A stretch of DNA of 64,000 nt from an uncultured Verrucomicrobiae bacterium (lineage in GTDB: Bacteria > Verrucomicrobiota > Verrucomicrobiia > Limisphaerales > UBA1100), in contig CALKBX010000008.1 in the NCBI GenBank assembly GCA_937775205.1, positions 1 through 64,000 on the forward strand, read 5' to 3'. Position numbers and translations under genes: made by a program. The notes beneath the pieces were generated by a model, which saw only the letters and a program-made list of their open reading frames with translations, searched no databases and had not been told where the DNA came from. The first letter of the stretch is position 1; the number at the start of each line of letters is the position of its first letter. Positions 55,347-63,842 of this stretch are shown here, piece after piece.

Positions 55347-56278
55347 TATACGTTGGAATAAATTGTGTTGCGGATGATGGTGTAGCCTTTGATCAATTCA
55401 GTGATGCCACGGTCGAGATCCCATTCAGTATTGAAACCGGTGCCGAGTAGGCGTTGGTTGGACACGATGTAATCGCGCTTGTCGGGGTCTTCGCCGACCT
55501 CGGCTTCCACATACACAAACTTTGGTAAGTGCTCTTGGATCTTGGCGCACAGTTCGAGCTTGGAGAGATTGGCTTCCTCGAGACCGGCGTTGTAAGGGCG
55601 GCCCTTCATCGCGTCGAAATTATCGATGGCGTGCTGGAACACGCGGGCGATGTCGCGCACGTGAATGAAGTTGCGCTTGAAATGCCCCTCAAAAATCAGC
55701 AGCGCGCGGTCGTTCACGGCGCGGTAAACAAAGTCGTTCACCAGCAAATCCAGCCGCATTCGCGGGGCCATTCCGAAGACGGTGGCGAGGCGGAAGCTGA
55801 CGCTATTATCGCGCGCGAGCACTTCGGCTTCGGCGGCGACTTTGGTTTTTCCGTACAGCGTGATAGGGCGGAGCGGGGTTTCTTCGGTGCAAAATTTGCC
55901 TTCTTCGCCCACGCCGTAGCCGCTGTTGGTGATGGGCATAATGATGCGTTGATCGGTGCTGGCGAGATTGCAAATGAGTTTCACCGCGCCGTGGTTCACG
56001 CTTTCAGCGGCGGCTTTGTCGTCATTGCACAACGGCGCGCCCACGAGTGCGGCGAGGGGGATGATGACGTCGGCGTCTTTGAGCAGCGGTTTGACGACTT
56101 CGGCGTCGCGACAGTCGCCACGGACGATGTTGAAGGTGTTGTGATGGCAACAATCGCCGAGGCTGTTTTGGCGGAACAAAAAATTGTCCAACACAGTCAC
56201 CTCGTGGCCGAGGCCGAGGAGGTGAGGGGTCATAACAGAGCCGAGATAGCCGGCGCCGCCAGTGATAAGGATTTTCAT
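55346..56278 (-). CDS. NAD-dependent sugar epimerase/dehydratase (extended SDR)
   Basis: 310 residues. The Rossmann motif ITGGAGYLGSVMTPHLLGLG is followed by an acidic VLDN, the catalytic Tyr/Lys is in LYGKTKVAAEAEVLA, and RNFIHVRDIARVFQHAI is family-typical. It acts on a nucleotide sugar, as an epimerase or 4,6-dehydratase; sequence alone does not say which. It lies 9 bases after the oxidoreductase gene. Confidence 0.8.
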   Translation of the reverse strand: MKILITGGAGYLGSVMTPHLLGLGHEVTVLDNFLFRQNSLGDCCHHNTFNIVRGDCRDAEVVKPLLKDADVIIPLAALVGAPLCNDDKAAAESVNHGAVKLICNLASTDQRIIMPITNSGYGVGEEGKFCTEETPLRPITLYGKTKVAAEAEVLARDNSVSFRLATVFGMAPRMRLDLLVNDFVYRAVNDRALLIFEGHFKRNFIHVRDIARVFQHAIDNFDAMKGRPYNAGLEEANLSKLELCAKIQEHLPKFVYVEAEVGEDPDKRDYIVSNQRLLGTGFNTEWDLDRGITELIKGYTIIRNTIYSNV

Positions 56279-56287
56279 AGTTCGTTT

Positions 56288-57481
56288 TTAGTTGAATTCA
56301 AGTTGGTTGATTATTTCTGTGCCGATGGCGAGGGAGGCGGTGGCGGCGGGGCTGGGGGCGTTGAGGACGTGCAGGGCGCGGGTGCCGCGGGCGAAATGGA
56401 AATCCTGCACGAGGCCGCCTTCGGGGGACATCGCCTGGGCGCGCACGCCGGCGCCGCCGGATTCCAAATCGGAGGGTTGGATTTCGGGCACGAGCTTTTG
56501 CAATTGTTTGCAGAAATATTTTTTGCTGAATGAACCGCGCAATTCGTTCACGCACATTTTTGGATATTTGAATGCGAACCGCCACAGGCCGGAATAGGTG
56601 AGGGCGTCAAAGAGATCGCGGAGATTCACATTTGTTTTGCGATAGCCTTCGCGGGCAAAAGCGAGCACGGCGTTAGGGCCGGCTTCGATGCCGCCGTTGA
56701 TGAGGCGGGTGAAGTGGACGCCGAGGAATGGAAATTCGGGATCGGGCACGGGGTAAATTAGATGGCGGACGAGGTGCTGCGATTCGGGTTTGAGGCGGAA
56801 ATATTCGCCGCGAAAGGGGACGATGCGGAGGTCGCGCTTTTGGCCGGCGAGTTGGCTGACGCGGTCGCAGTGGAGGCCGGCGCAGTTGATAATCCAATCG
56901 GCGGAGAAGTCGCCGGCGGGGGTTTCGACGGTCCATTGTTCGCTTTCGTGGAAACGGGTGGCGCGGGCGTTGGTGATGACTTTTCCGCCTGTTTTTTCGA
57001 TTTCTTGCGTCAGCGCCACGATTACTGCGGGGTAATCGACGATTCCTTCCTGGGGCACTTTGAGGGCGGCGATGCCGCCGACGTGCGGCTCGATTTCGCG
57101 CATTTGGTCGCGGTTTAATTTCTCGATGCCTTCGAGGCCGTTGGCTTGGCCGCGTTCAAAAAGTTTTTCCATTCGGGCCACCTCGGCGGTGTTGGTGGCT
57201 ACGACGAGTTTGCCACAAATCTCGTGCGGCACTTTGTGTTCATCGCAAAATTCCGCCATCTCGCGGATGCCTTCGACGGCGAGGCGCGCCTTGAGCGAGC
57301 CGGGGGTGTAATAAAGTCCGCAGTGGAGGACGCCGCTGTTGTGGGCGGTTTGGTGTTGGCCGGGCGCGGGTTCTTTTTCCAGCACGGTGACGTCCGCGCC
57401 GGGATGTTGGCGCAGCAATTGCCGCGCGGTGGCGAGGCCCACAATGCCGCCGCCGATGATGAGAATGGATGGGGTGTCCAG
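56288..57481 (-). CDS. L-2-hydroxyglutarate oxidase-like FAD enzyme (LhgO family)
   Basis: About 397 residues. FAD-binding start SILIIGGGIVGLATARQLLR, then HQTAHNSGVLHCGLYYTPGS and DWIINCAGLHCDRVSQLAG, are characteristic of LhgO/L2HGDH. An AAGGAGG lies six bases before an in-frame CTG at 57481, just ahead of DTPSILII. No ATG, GTG or TTG fits this site, so CTG initiation or a local error is implied. In this operon it more likely oxidises a hydroxy-acid or sugar intermediate than serves central metabolism, though the latter is possible. Confidence 0.78.
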   Translation of the reverse strand: MDTPSILIIGGGIVGLATARQLLRQHPGADVTVLEKEPAPGQHQTAHNSGVLHCGLYYTPGSLKARLAVEGIREMAEFCDEHKVPHEICGKLVVATNTAEVARMEKLFERGQANGLEGIEKLNRDQMREIEPHVGGIAALKVPQEGIVDYPAVIVALTQEIEKTGGKVITNARATRFHESEQWTVETPAGDFSADWIINCAGLHCDRVSQLAGQKRDLRIVPFRGEYFRLKPESQHLVRHLIYPVPDPEFPFLGVHFTRLINGGIEAGPNAVLAFAREGYRKTNVNLRDLFDALTYSGLWRFAFKYPKMCVNELRGSFSKKYFCKQLQKLVPEIQPSDLESGGAGVRAQAMSPEGGLVQDFHFARGTRALHVLNAPSPAATASLAIGTEIINQLEFN

Positions 57482-57559
57482 CGTTTGCCTCCTTGAGCGG
57501 AGGCTATCAGAGAAAAGGGTTTTTGGAAAGACCGCTGAATGAGCCGGTGGAGAGACCGA

Positions 57560-57594
57560 CTGGCCGGGGGTTCGTTTCCGAACCCCGCGGCCAG
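57560..57594 (-). terminator. Long hairpin downstream of flagellin 1
   Basis: CTGGCCGGGGGTTCG pairs with CGAACCCCGCGGCCAG around a short loop (one bulge). There is no U-tract, so it may act as a 3' stabiliser or partial terminator between the flagellin and oxidoreductase genes. Nothing else is visible in 57482-57677. Confidence 0.45.
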
Positions 57595-57677
57595 CGGTAA
57601 AACCCGACAACTTCAAACAAGTTCCTTGGTTGACGGTGCCGTCCATGGCGATGTCTTCAAGGTTACCTCGGTGGCGT

Positions 57678-58490
57678 TTAGCCGCGGAGGAGTTGCAATG
57701 CCGCTTGGGGCAATTGGTTGGCTTGAGTGAGCATCTGCGTACCGGACTGCACGAGGATTTGGTAACGCGCATAGGAGGTGGCCTCCTCGGCGACATCCAC
57801 GTCGGCAATACGGCTAATGGCGGAGGAGAGATTCTCCTTCGTCACCGAGAGCTGATCGTTGGTAAAGTTCAGGCGGGATTGGACAGCGCCGAGTTGGGCA
57901 CGGTCAATCGCCACGCGACTGATTGCTTCCGACACCTTGGAGAGTGCATCGGCGGCAAAGGAGGTGCTAGTGAGTCCCACACCGGTGTCGATGGCGTTCG
58001 CGTAGCTGGCGGTGGTGAGGTCGATGCCGGGCATGGCAAAGGTGTCACCCTCGGAATCGATGGTCACGTCAATGGCATCCGCCGTGAAGAGGTCCACACC
58101 GTTGAACTCCTTGCCGGTAGTGTCATCGATATAATCCTTCAGCTGCTGGAATTCCTTGTCGTACAAGTTGCGGTCATCCGAGGACTTGGTGGCATCCCGG
58201 GCTAGCATGGCGAGCTCGCCCATCCGTCGGAGGGCTTTGTCGACCGTCTTCAAGAAGCCGTCTTGCGTTTGGGTAAACGAGACGCCGTTGATGACGTTGG
58301 AGAGAGCGGAGTCGAGCCGCTTAATCTGCGCTTTCAACCGCGAACTCACTGCCAAACCGGCAGCATCATCGGACGGGTTGATGATTTTCTGACCCGAACT
58401 CAATCGGCTCAGTGATTTGGCCAAATTGCTTTGGCTCACGTTCAAGTTGTTGGCCGTTCGGGCGGCTTCAACGTTAGTATTAATAACCAT
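57678..58490 (-). CDS. fliC: Flagellin 1
   Basis: 270 residues, intact. N-terminal D0/D1: MVINTNVEAARTANNLNVSQ and LSSGQKIINPSDDAAGLAVS. C-terminal D1/D0: LSSAISRIADVDVAEEATSY and QMLTQANQLPQAALQLL. The variable centre is short (TADAIDVTIDSEGDTFAMPG), so there is no D2/D3. Ser/Thr are common in the centre, possible O-glycosylation sites. It follows csrA by 79 bases; the leader has AAGGA before the ATG and a second AACGGA, both possible CsrA contacts. Confidence 0.95.
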   Translation of the reverse strand: MVINTNVEAARTANNLNVSQSNLAKSLSRLSSGQKIINPSDDAAGLAVSSRLKAQIKRLDSALSNVINGVSFTQTQDGFLKTVDKALRRMGELAMLARDATKSSDDRNLYDKEFQQLKDYIDDTTGKEFNGVDLFTADAIDVTIDSEGDTFAMPGIDLTTASYANAIDTGVGLTSTSFAADALSKVSEAISRVAIDRAQLGAVQSRLNFTNDQLSVTKENLSSAISRIADVDVAEEATSYARYQILVQSGTQMLTQANQLPQAALQLLRG

Positions 58491-58569
58491 GGTTCGTTCC
58501 TTCTATTTGGTTGTTCTTGGTTGTGGGTTAAATTCCGTTCTAACCGGGATTTAATTGTTTTCTAATTGT

Positions 58570-58788
58570 CTAGTTGTTTACGAGTTGTTTGACTCTTTGC
58601 TTGGCCGATCCGGCGGCCTGTTCGTTGTTCGATTTAATTTCTTCGTAGATTTCTTTTCGCATTACCGGGATTTCTAACGGGGCTTCCACTCCGATTCGGA
58701 CGTTATCATTGTCCACACGCAGCACGCTCACCGTTATATTTCCGTTGATAATAATGCTTTCGTTCGTTTTTCTCGATAGCACTAACAT
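58570..58788 (-). CDS. csrA: Carbon storage regulator CsrA
   Basis: 72 residues: MLVLSRKTNESIIINGNITV, then VRIGVEAPLEIPVMRKEIYE, with the RNA-contacting Arg retained in RKEIY. CsrA represses flagellin translation in systems with FliW. Here it sits between fliW and a flagellin gene. A Lys/Gln/Asn-rich tail follows residue 57. Confidence 0.95.
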   Translation of the reverse strand: MLVLSRKTNESIIINGNITVSVLRVDNDNVRIGVEAPLEIPVMRKEIYEEIKSNNEQAAGSAKQRVKQLVNN

Positions 58789-58818
58789 GGGAATTTTTTC
58801 CTTTCACGGTTCGCTTCG

Positions 58819-59259
58819 TCAGTTCCCCATCGGGTGGGCGAGGCTTAGCTCAGCCGCATTACGCGGCACCACCTGGCGAGCCTTCTGTGTGCTTTTGTTG
58901 TACACAATGGGGCCCTTGAGGTTCACGGTTACAGTTTCATCCGCGTGATATGTGGCGATATTTAGCACCACGGCATCCTCGGAGTTTTCTAGCCCAATCA
59001 GGGCTACATCTTCATCGGCCAACTCGATGCTGTAGTGTTCGACCACGTAGCCGGGGGGGATGACTAGAAATGACTGGTCGGCATCCTTGCCCCTAAGCCA
59101 CTGGTATGGTGCTAACTCAGGGTCTGTAATCAGCTCAAAATCTTTATTGAGCTCAAACCCGAGCAGTCCAGAGGCGAAGTACAGGTCAAGCCCACTAATC
59201 TCGGCGCTGGCTTCCGCCTGGGGCGCGACCTCTGTACTTTTATTTTCGATAGTCAACAT
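58819..59259 (-). CDS. fliW: Flagellar assembly factor FliW
   Basis: About 146 residues from ATG 59259 (MLTIENKS); the in-frame ATG at 59286 lies upstream of the predicted transcription start and is rejected. FliW signatures: ASGLLGFELNKDFELIT, SFLVIPPGYVVEHYSIEL, VVLNIATYHADETVTVNLKG. FliW antagonises CsrA and binds flagellin, giving homeostatic control. It is the first gene of fliW-csrA-fliC. Confidence 0.93.
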   Translation of the reverse strand: MLTIENKSTEVAPQAEASAEISGLDLYFASGLLGFELNKDFELITDPELAPYQWLRGKDADQSFLVIPPGYVVEHYSIELADEDVALIGLENSEDAVVLNIATYHADETVTVNLKGPIVYNKSTQKARQVVPRNAAELSLAHPMGN

Positions 59260-59286
59260 AGCGACAGTTGTTTTCGGAGGTAACAA

Positions 59287-59302
59287 AGCAATGCCCGTGC
59301 CA
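59287..59302 (-). promoter_or_regulatory. Sigma-54 promoter of fliW-csrA-flagellin
   Basis: TGGCACG-GGCA-TTGCT is a perfect match. The start is predicted near 59276, about 17 bases before the fliW ATG. The next ~200 bases upstream (59303-59500) are A/T-rich with a GGCAAAAACGGCC element at 59442-59454 and no gene. Confidence 0.87.
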
Positions 59303-59501
59303 ACTTTGTGGATAAGCCGACTGTTGCAATAAAGTGCAGATTTTCAGAAAAAATTAAGAAAAACACCGAAACATAAGCCTGAAAAGTGAAGTATTCAGAA
59401 AAAACAGGAAAATAGCCAAAATTCACCCAGCCCTTTTTAGCGGCAAAAACGGCCAATCGGCACTTTTTACCTCCTTCGATCGCGAATGCGGGGGTGCTTT
59501 G

Positions 59502-59603
59502 AACCGCTAAGGCGCTAAGACGCCAAGATTTTGGTAGGGGCGCGCTGTCCCAGCGCGCCGCGGCGATTTCGGAGAAACCGCCCTACCCGGGCCACCGGCC
59601 CGG
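59502..59603. repeat. REP-like intergenic palindromic element
   Basis: An AACCGCTAAGGCGCTAAGA-type stretch is followed by a unit bounded by GGTAGGG (59533) and CCCTACC (59587), with an internal 9-bp hairpin GGCGCGCTG/CAGCGCGCC. A further hairpin CCGGGCC/GGCCCGG follows (59587-59603). It has the look of a dispersed chromosomal repeat; only one copy lies in this window. Confidence 0.55.
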
Positions 59604-59629
59604 ACTACATCCCCATCAACCACCAACTA

Positions 59630-59989
59630 TCAACCCTCCGGACTCGGGTCCACCCGCAAGGTTGTTTCCCCAATCTCCACCAAATCGCCCGCTTGCAACT
59701 GCACGCGGCCGGTGATTTGCGCGCCATTCACTTGCGTGCCGTAGCGGCTGCCTAGGTCCTCCAGCCAGCACACGCTATTTTCCAGCCACACCCGTGCGTG
59801 CAGCCGGCTTACGGTGGTATCCGGGCTGAGGTCGATGTGAATGCCCTCGCGATTATTTGGTCGCCCCACCGTCACCACTTCAGCCGAGAGCTGTTTGATG
59901 TGCCACTTGCCCTGATATTGATAGCTGATTTGCATACCGTTGAATATCGCCGCCCCTTTTTCTTCGCAAATAAATTGGCAAAAAGGCAA
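59630..59989 (-). CDS. FHA-domain protein
   Basis: 119 residues; a start at Met19 (59935) is possible. It is a single forkhead-associated domain: VVTVGRPNNREGIHIDL, then VSRLHARVWLE and DLGSRYGTQVNG, with the phosphothreonine-contacting Arg/Ser kept. It is divergent from a Ser/Thr kinase gene 21 bases away, so kinase and reader probably work together. Confidence 0.85.
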   Translation of the reverse strand: MPFCQFICEEKGAAIFNGMQISYQYQGKWHIKQLSAEVVTVGRPNNREGIHIDLSPDTTVSRLHARVWLENSVCWLEDLGSRYGTQVNGAQITGRVQLQAGDLVEIGETTLRVDPSPEG

Positions 59990-60010
59990 TCCTCAAATAG
60001 AACTTCCCCC

Positions 60011-61072
60011 GTGATTCCCACTGCGCCGCAATCGCCCCAAACACCGCAGCCGCCCGAACTGGTCCCCGGCCAACTCGTTGGCGCCGGTCGTTACACGTTG
60101 CGCTGGATGCTTGCCGCCGGCGGCACTTGCCGCGTGTGGCTCGCGCGCGATGAACGCCTTGGCGACACCGTGGCGCTCAAGTTCCTCCAGCCGCATCTCG
60201 CGCAAGACCCCACCCTCATCGCCGAGCTGCGCAAAGAAGCCGCCGCCAACCGCCAGCTCACCCACCAAAACATCGTCCAACTTTACGACATTTACGAAAG
60301 CCCAGCCGAAGCGCCTTTTCTGGTAATGGAATTTGTCGAAGGCGCGTCCCTCCACACTTTGCGCCAGCAAAAGGAAAATGAAATTTACCGCTGGCCCGAA
60401 CTGCGCCCCATCCTGCTCCAACTTTGCAGCGCGCTCGATCACGCCCACGGCGTGCAGCTCATCCATCGCGACCTCAAGCCCGCCAACATTCTCATCGACC
60501 TCACCGGCCGCGTGAAGCTTGCCGACTTCGGCATCTCCGCCTCCCTTGCCGATGCTTACGTGGAACTCCTCGGCCAACGCGACACCCGCGGCACCGTCAC
60601 CTTCATGAGCCCGCAACAAATGGACGGCGAACCCCCCGCCGTGGCCGATGACCTTTACGCCCTCGGCTCCACCCTTTACGAACTGCTCACCGGCGAGCCC
60701 CCCTTCCACACCGGCGATCTCAGCCACCAAGTCCAAGCCGTGCCCCCCAACCCATCGCCGCGCGCTTGCGCGAAAAACAAATCGAAAGCGACACCCCCGA
60801 ACCCATCGCGCAGCTCATCATCAATTGCCTCGAAAAAGATCCGAGCAAACGCCCCGCCTCCATCCGCGCCATCGCCCACGCCGTGGATCCGGTCGCCGCC
60901 ACGCAACCGCTCTTCATTACACCTCCGCCCGCCACCGCTCGCCCCACCGGCCGCAAAACCGCCGCCATCGCCGCGCCGCAAATTCTCAGCTGAATTTTAC
61001 ATCGTGATGACCCTCATGGCCGCGTTGCTGGTCATTGCGGCGGTGACGTTATGGACGGTGTTCGAAAATTGA
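60011..61072 (+). CDS. Hanks-type Ser/Thr protein kinase with C-terminal membrane helix, frameshifted
   Basis: About 350 residues from GTG 60011. Kinase core: ATP loop LAAGGTCRVWLA, Lys in VALKFL, catalytic HRDLKPANIL (residue 152), DFG at 172 in KLADFGISAS, and the APE-like region TVTFMSPQQMDG. Two shifts (near 60750 and 60985) divert the frame; the middle piece REKQIESDTPEPIAQLIINC and DPSKRPASIRAIAHAVD is normal kinase lobe. The C-terminal YIVMTLMAALLVIAAVTLW is a membrane anchor. The frame upstream of 60011 overlaps the FHA gene and is not coding. Confidence 0.82.
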   Translation: MIPTAPQSPQTPQPPELVPGQLVGAGRYTLRWMLAAGGTCRVWLARDERLGDTVALKFLQPHLAQDPTLIAELRKEAAANRQLTHQNIVQLYDIYESPAEAPFLVMEFVEGASLHTLRQQKENEIYRWPELRPILLQLCSALDHAHGVQLIHRDLKPANILIDLTGRVKLADFGISASLADAYVELLGQRDTRGTVTFMSPQQMDGEPPAVADDLYALGSTLYELLTGEPPFHTGDLSHQVQAVPPNPSPRACAKNKSKATPPNPSRSSSSIASKKIRANAPPPSAPSPTPWIRSPPRNRSSLHLRPPPLAPPAAKPPPSPRRKFSAEFYIVMTLMAALLVIAAVTLWTVFEN

Positions 61073-61118
61073 TTTGACGGCCGTGACAGAAACTAGGCAT
61101 TTCCACCCCATAAAAGTT

Positions 61119-61156
61119 CAACCGGCCGGGAGCAGTAGTTGCTTCCCGACCGGTTG
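61119..61156. terminator. Bidirectional terminator between kinase and flagellin 2
   Basis: CAACCGGCCGGGAGCA pairs with TGCTTCCCGACCGGTTG across a 5-base loop (one mismatch, one bulge). GTTTTG follows on the plus strand and CTTTTA on the minus strand. It lies between convergent genes. Confidence 0.8.
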
Positions 61157-61220
61157 TTTTGCTTCCCCCAACTGAAAACCATTAAAGATTGGGGAGGGCG
61201 TTTATTTGGAGAGATTCAGT

Positions 61221-62593
61221 TTATCGCAGGAGTTCCAATGCCGTCCGGGGGAGGCGGTTGGCTTCGCGCAGCATTTGCGTGCCGGACTGCACGAGGATTT
61301 GCTGGCGGGCGTATTCGGTGCTCTCCGAAGCCACGTCCACATCGGTGATGCGGCTCTTGGCTTGGCTGAGATTTTGTTTGCTCGTGGTGAGCTGGCCATT
61401 GGTAAATTCAATCCGCGATTGAATCGCGCCCAAACCGGCACGATCCAAATGCAGTTGGCTCAATGCGTCAACAATCTTGGTGAGCGCAGTTTGTGCGCCG
61501 GCAACCGTGTTGATCTTCACCCCGCCTTGATCCGTGGCAACCGCCGAGAGATCCTGCAGAGTGGAAATCGTGGAACCGGAGCCAATCACCGTAGCCGCCG
61601 CGTCCTCGCCGCTGGAGATGGGGCTGACACTGACGTAGTACCCTTTGCTGACGGCTTTACGGTGCTGGTTTTCTAAGTCACCGTTGCCCACCGGTTCACT
61701 GCCAATAAAGCTGTCTTTGACGATGGCCTGTGTAGTTGGATCCTGTAAATCCACCATTGCCATTTGCGGCAACGGTGAGATCCACTGTGGTGAAATCGCC
61801 GGCATTAAACGTGGTCGAGTTAGCCGAGGGCGGGGCTTCCTTTACCGGGCCAGCGCCACCAGCAAATGTTCCGCCCGCATCAACACGAACAAACGTGCCG
61901 GCCAGTAGCTTGGTGCCGCTGTTATCCGAGGTGGACCAACGGTTACCCGCAGTCAGCGCGTCGTTGTAATACATATCCTGATTCAGTTTGTTTGCATCGG
62001 TATTCAGCTTCCAAACGTCGGAGTTGACCACATAACCGGCCTTGCTGGTCTGGTAAATATCGCTTGCAGCCGACTTTCCAGGATTGTTCCTTGAGCGCAT
62101 CGGAGTACACCGAGGCTCCCAAATCCACGCCACCGATGGTAAACGTGTTGCCATCGGCATCGATGGTGATATCCACGGAAGACCCGTCGAACAGTGGCAC
62201 GCCATTGAAATCTTTGTCTTTGGAGTCGCGCACATACGCCATGAGCTGCTGAAATTCCTCGTTATACAAGGCACGATCAGACGACTGCTTGGTGTTATCC
62301 TGCGCCATCATGGCCAGCTCACTCATGCGGGTAAACGCGCTATCAATCGACTTGATGTAGCCGTCCTGCGTTTGCGTGAGGCTCATCGCGTTGCCAAGGT
62401 TGTTTAGCACCGAATCGAGCCGCCGAATTTGTGATTCCAGCCGCGCGCTCACCGCGAGGCCCGCAGCGTCATCGGAGGGATTGATAATCTTCGAGCCGGA
62501 GCTCAACCGCGCCAGCGACTTCGCCAGTGCATTCTGGCTGACCATCAAATGAGAGGCCGTCCGCTGCGCTTCAACATTAGTATTAATAACCAT
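61221..62593 (-). CDS. Flagellin 2, large, frameshifted
   Basis: About 457 residues when repaired. N-terminus: MVINTNVEAQRTASHLMVSQ and LSSGSKIINPSDDAAGLAVS. C-terminus: LSQAKSRITDVDVASESTEY and QMLREANRLPRTALELL. After ALKEQ a shift (near 62085) leads into a Ser/Thr/Asn-rich central domain of about 180 residues (YVVNSDVWKLNTDANKLNQD, NSGTKLLAGTFVRVDAGGTF). A second shift lies near 61755. This central domain is absent from flagellins 1 and 3. It has its own sigma-54 promoter. Confidence 0.9.
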
Positions 62594-62651
62594 ATGCCTG
62601 TTCCTTCAGTTAGGTTCTCTATTCTATAAAAACCGTTTCGGGAACCAGAGG

Positions 62652-62667
62652 AGCAACCGCCGTGCCA
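62652..62667 (-). promoter_or_regulatory. Sigma-54 promoter of flagellin 2
   Basis: TGGCACG-GCGG-TTGCT is a perfect match. The start is predicted near 62641, giving a 48-base leader with AAGGA close to the ATG. The rest of the 62594-62901 gap is A/T-rich with no gene seen. Confidence 0.87.
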
Positions 62668-62901
62668 ACTTTTGGGAATAAGTCAAATTCCCGCATTATT
62701 TTCCATAAAACAAACAAAAACACCCAAAATAATCACACAAAAACTGCATTTATTTAGATGAAACAAGAGAAAACAGCGATTTTCAGTGGAGCCCAAGAAA
62801 GGCAGGAATTGCCGTTACAGATTCTGAAAGGGGCAAATGTGCCGGTTAGCGGTGACCCAATGTAGCCCGTGCCGGTGGCCCGAGTGGTTTCTCCATCACC
62901 C

Positions 62902-63721
62902 TTAGCCCAAAGGCCGAAGAAGCTCCAAAACCATCCCCTGCCGCGCATTCGCCTGTCGCAATGCGTGCACGGCGCTTTGGGCGCGGATTTGTTCGGAAGC
63001 GAGGCGGGTGCTTTCCTGCGCCACATCGGTATCGCGGATGCGGCTGGCGGCGGCGGTCATACTTTCGCGTTGGGAAGTGAGCTGGGCGCTGGCGGCTTCC
63101 AAGCGGCTGAGCGTGGAGCCGATGTCCGCGCGCTCGATGGAAACGCTGGCCCCCGCTGCCGAAGTGGCATCGAGCGCGGCGCGCGCGCCTTCCATTGAGG
63201 TCAGCCGCGTGGTGTTGGCGGTGAGCACATTAAATTCATCGGTAAACAAATCCACGTCACCCATCGTCACCGAGTCGCCTTCGGGGCTGACCGTAACCTC
63301 GCGCGCTTGGCCGTCGAAGAGGTTCACGTCATTGAGCTGCGCGGTGCGCACGTCGTTCACCATTTCCTTGAGCTGTTGAAACTCCGTGTCGTACAGCGCG
63401 CGGATGTCATCAGGCATCGTGCCGTCCTGCGCCGAGCACCGCGAGCTCGCCCATCCGGCTCACGATTCCGTCCAGCCCGCGCAAGTGCGCGTCCTGCGTT
63501 TGCGCAAACGAACCGGCGCTGGAAACATTGCGACTCGCCGCATCCAGCCGCGCCAACTGCGCATCCAACCGTGTGGCCACCGCTAAACCGGCGGCATCAT
63601 CCTGCGGCGCGAGCAATTTGTTGCCGCTCGAAAGCCGCAACGACGATTGCGCCACGCCGCTGATATGTTGCGAAAGCAAATCCGCAAAGCGCACACCCTC
63701 GTTGTTGTTAACGGAAACCAT
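62902..63721 (-). CDS. Flagellin 3, divergent, frameshifted
   Basis: About 273 residues with one shift near 63420. The N-terminus departs from the others (MVSVNNNEGVRFADLLSQHI) but keeps LSSGNKLLAPQDDAAGLAVA. The C-terminus ends with AASRIRDTDVAQESTRLASE and ANARQGMVLELL. The centre is short. It is the most divergent paralogue and lacks a recognisable sigma-54 promoter, so it may be differently expressed or a minor filament component. Confidence 0.85.
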
Positions 63722-63842
63722 AATTTACCTGCAGCAATCTTACCCGAAAATTGAGTTTACGCAAGGCGCGGGACTTGGGTCTCACCGTGATTGATGATTT
63801 ACTTGAGATGACCGGGTGGATGAAGGGAAAAGGGGTTATTTT

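Noticed and set aside
59260-59286. Longer FliW starting at ATG 59286
   Set aside because: That codon lies upstream of the transcription start predicted from the perfect sigma-54 promoter and overlaps its -12 box.
59798-60010. N-terminal extension of the Ser/Thr kinase
   Set aside because: This stretch is antisense to the FHA domain gene and its translation has no kinase features; GTG 60011 gives a normal start.
63722-63760. Sigma-54 or sigma-28 promoter for flagellin 3
   Set aside because: A TTGCTGC is present, but the GG lies eight rather than ten bases upstream of the GC and no TGGC box fits. A TAAA is present but no GCCGATAA at the right distance.
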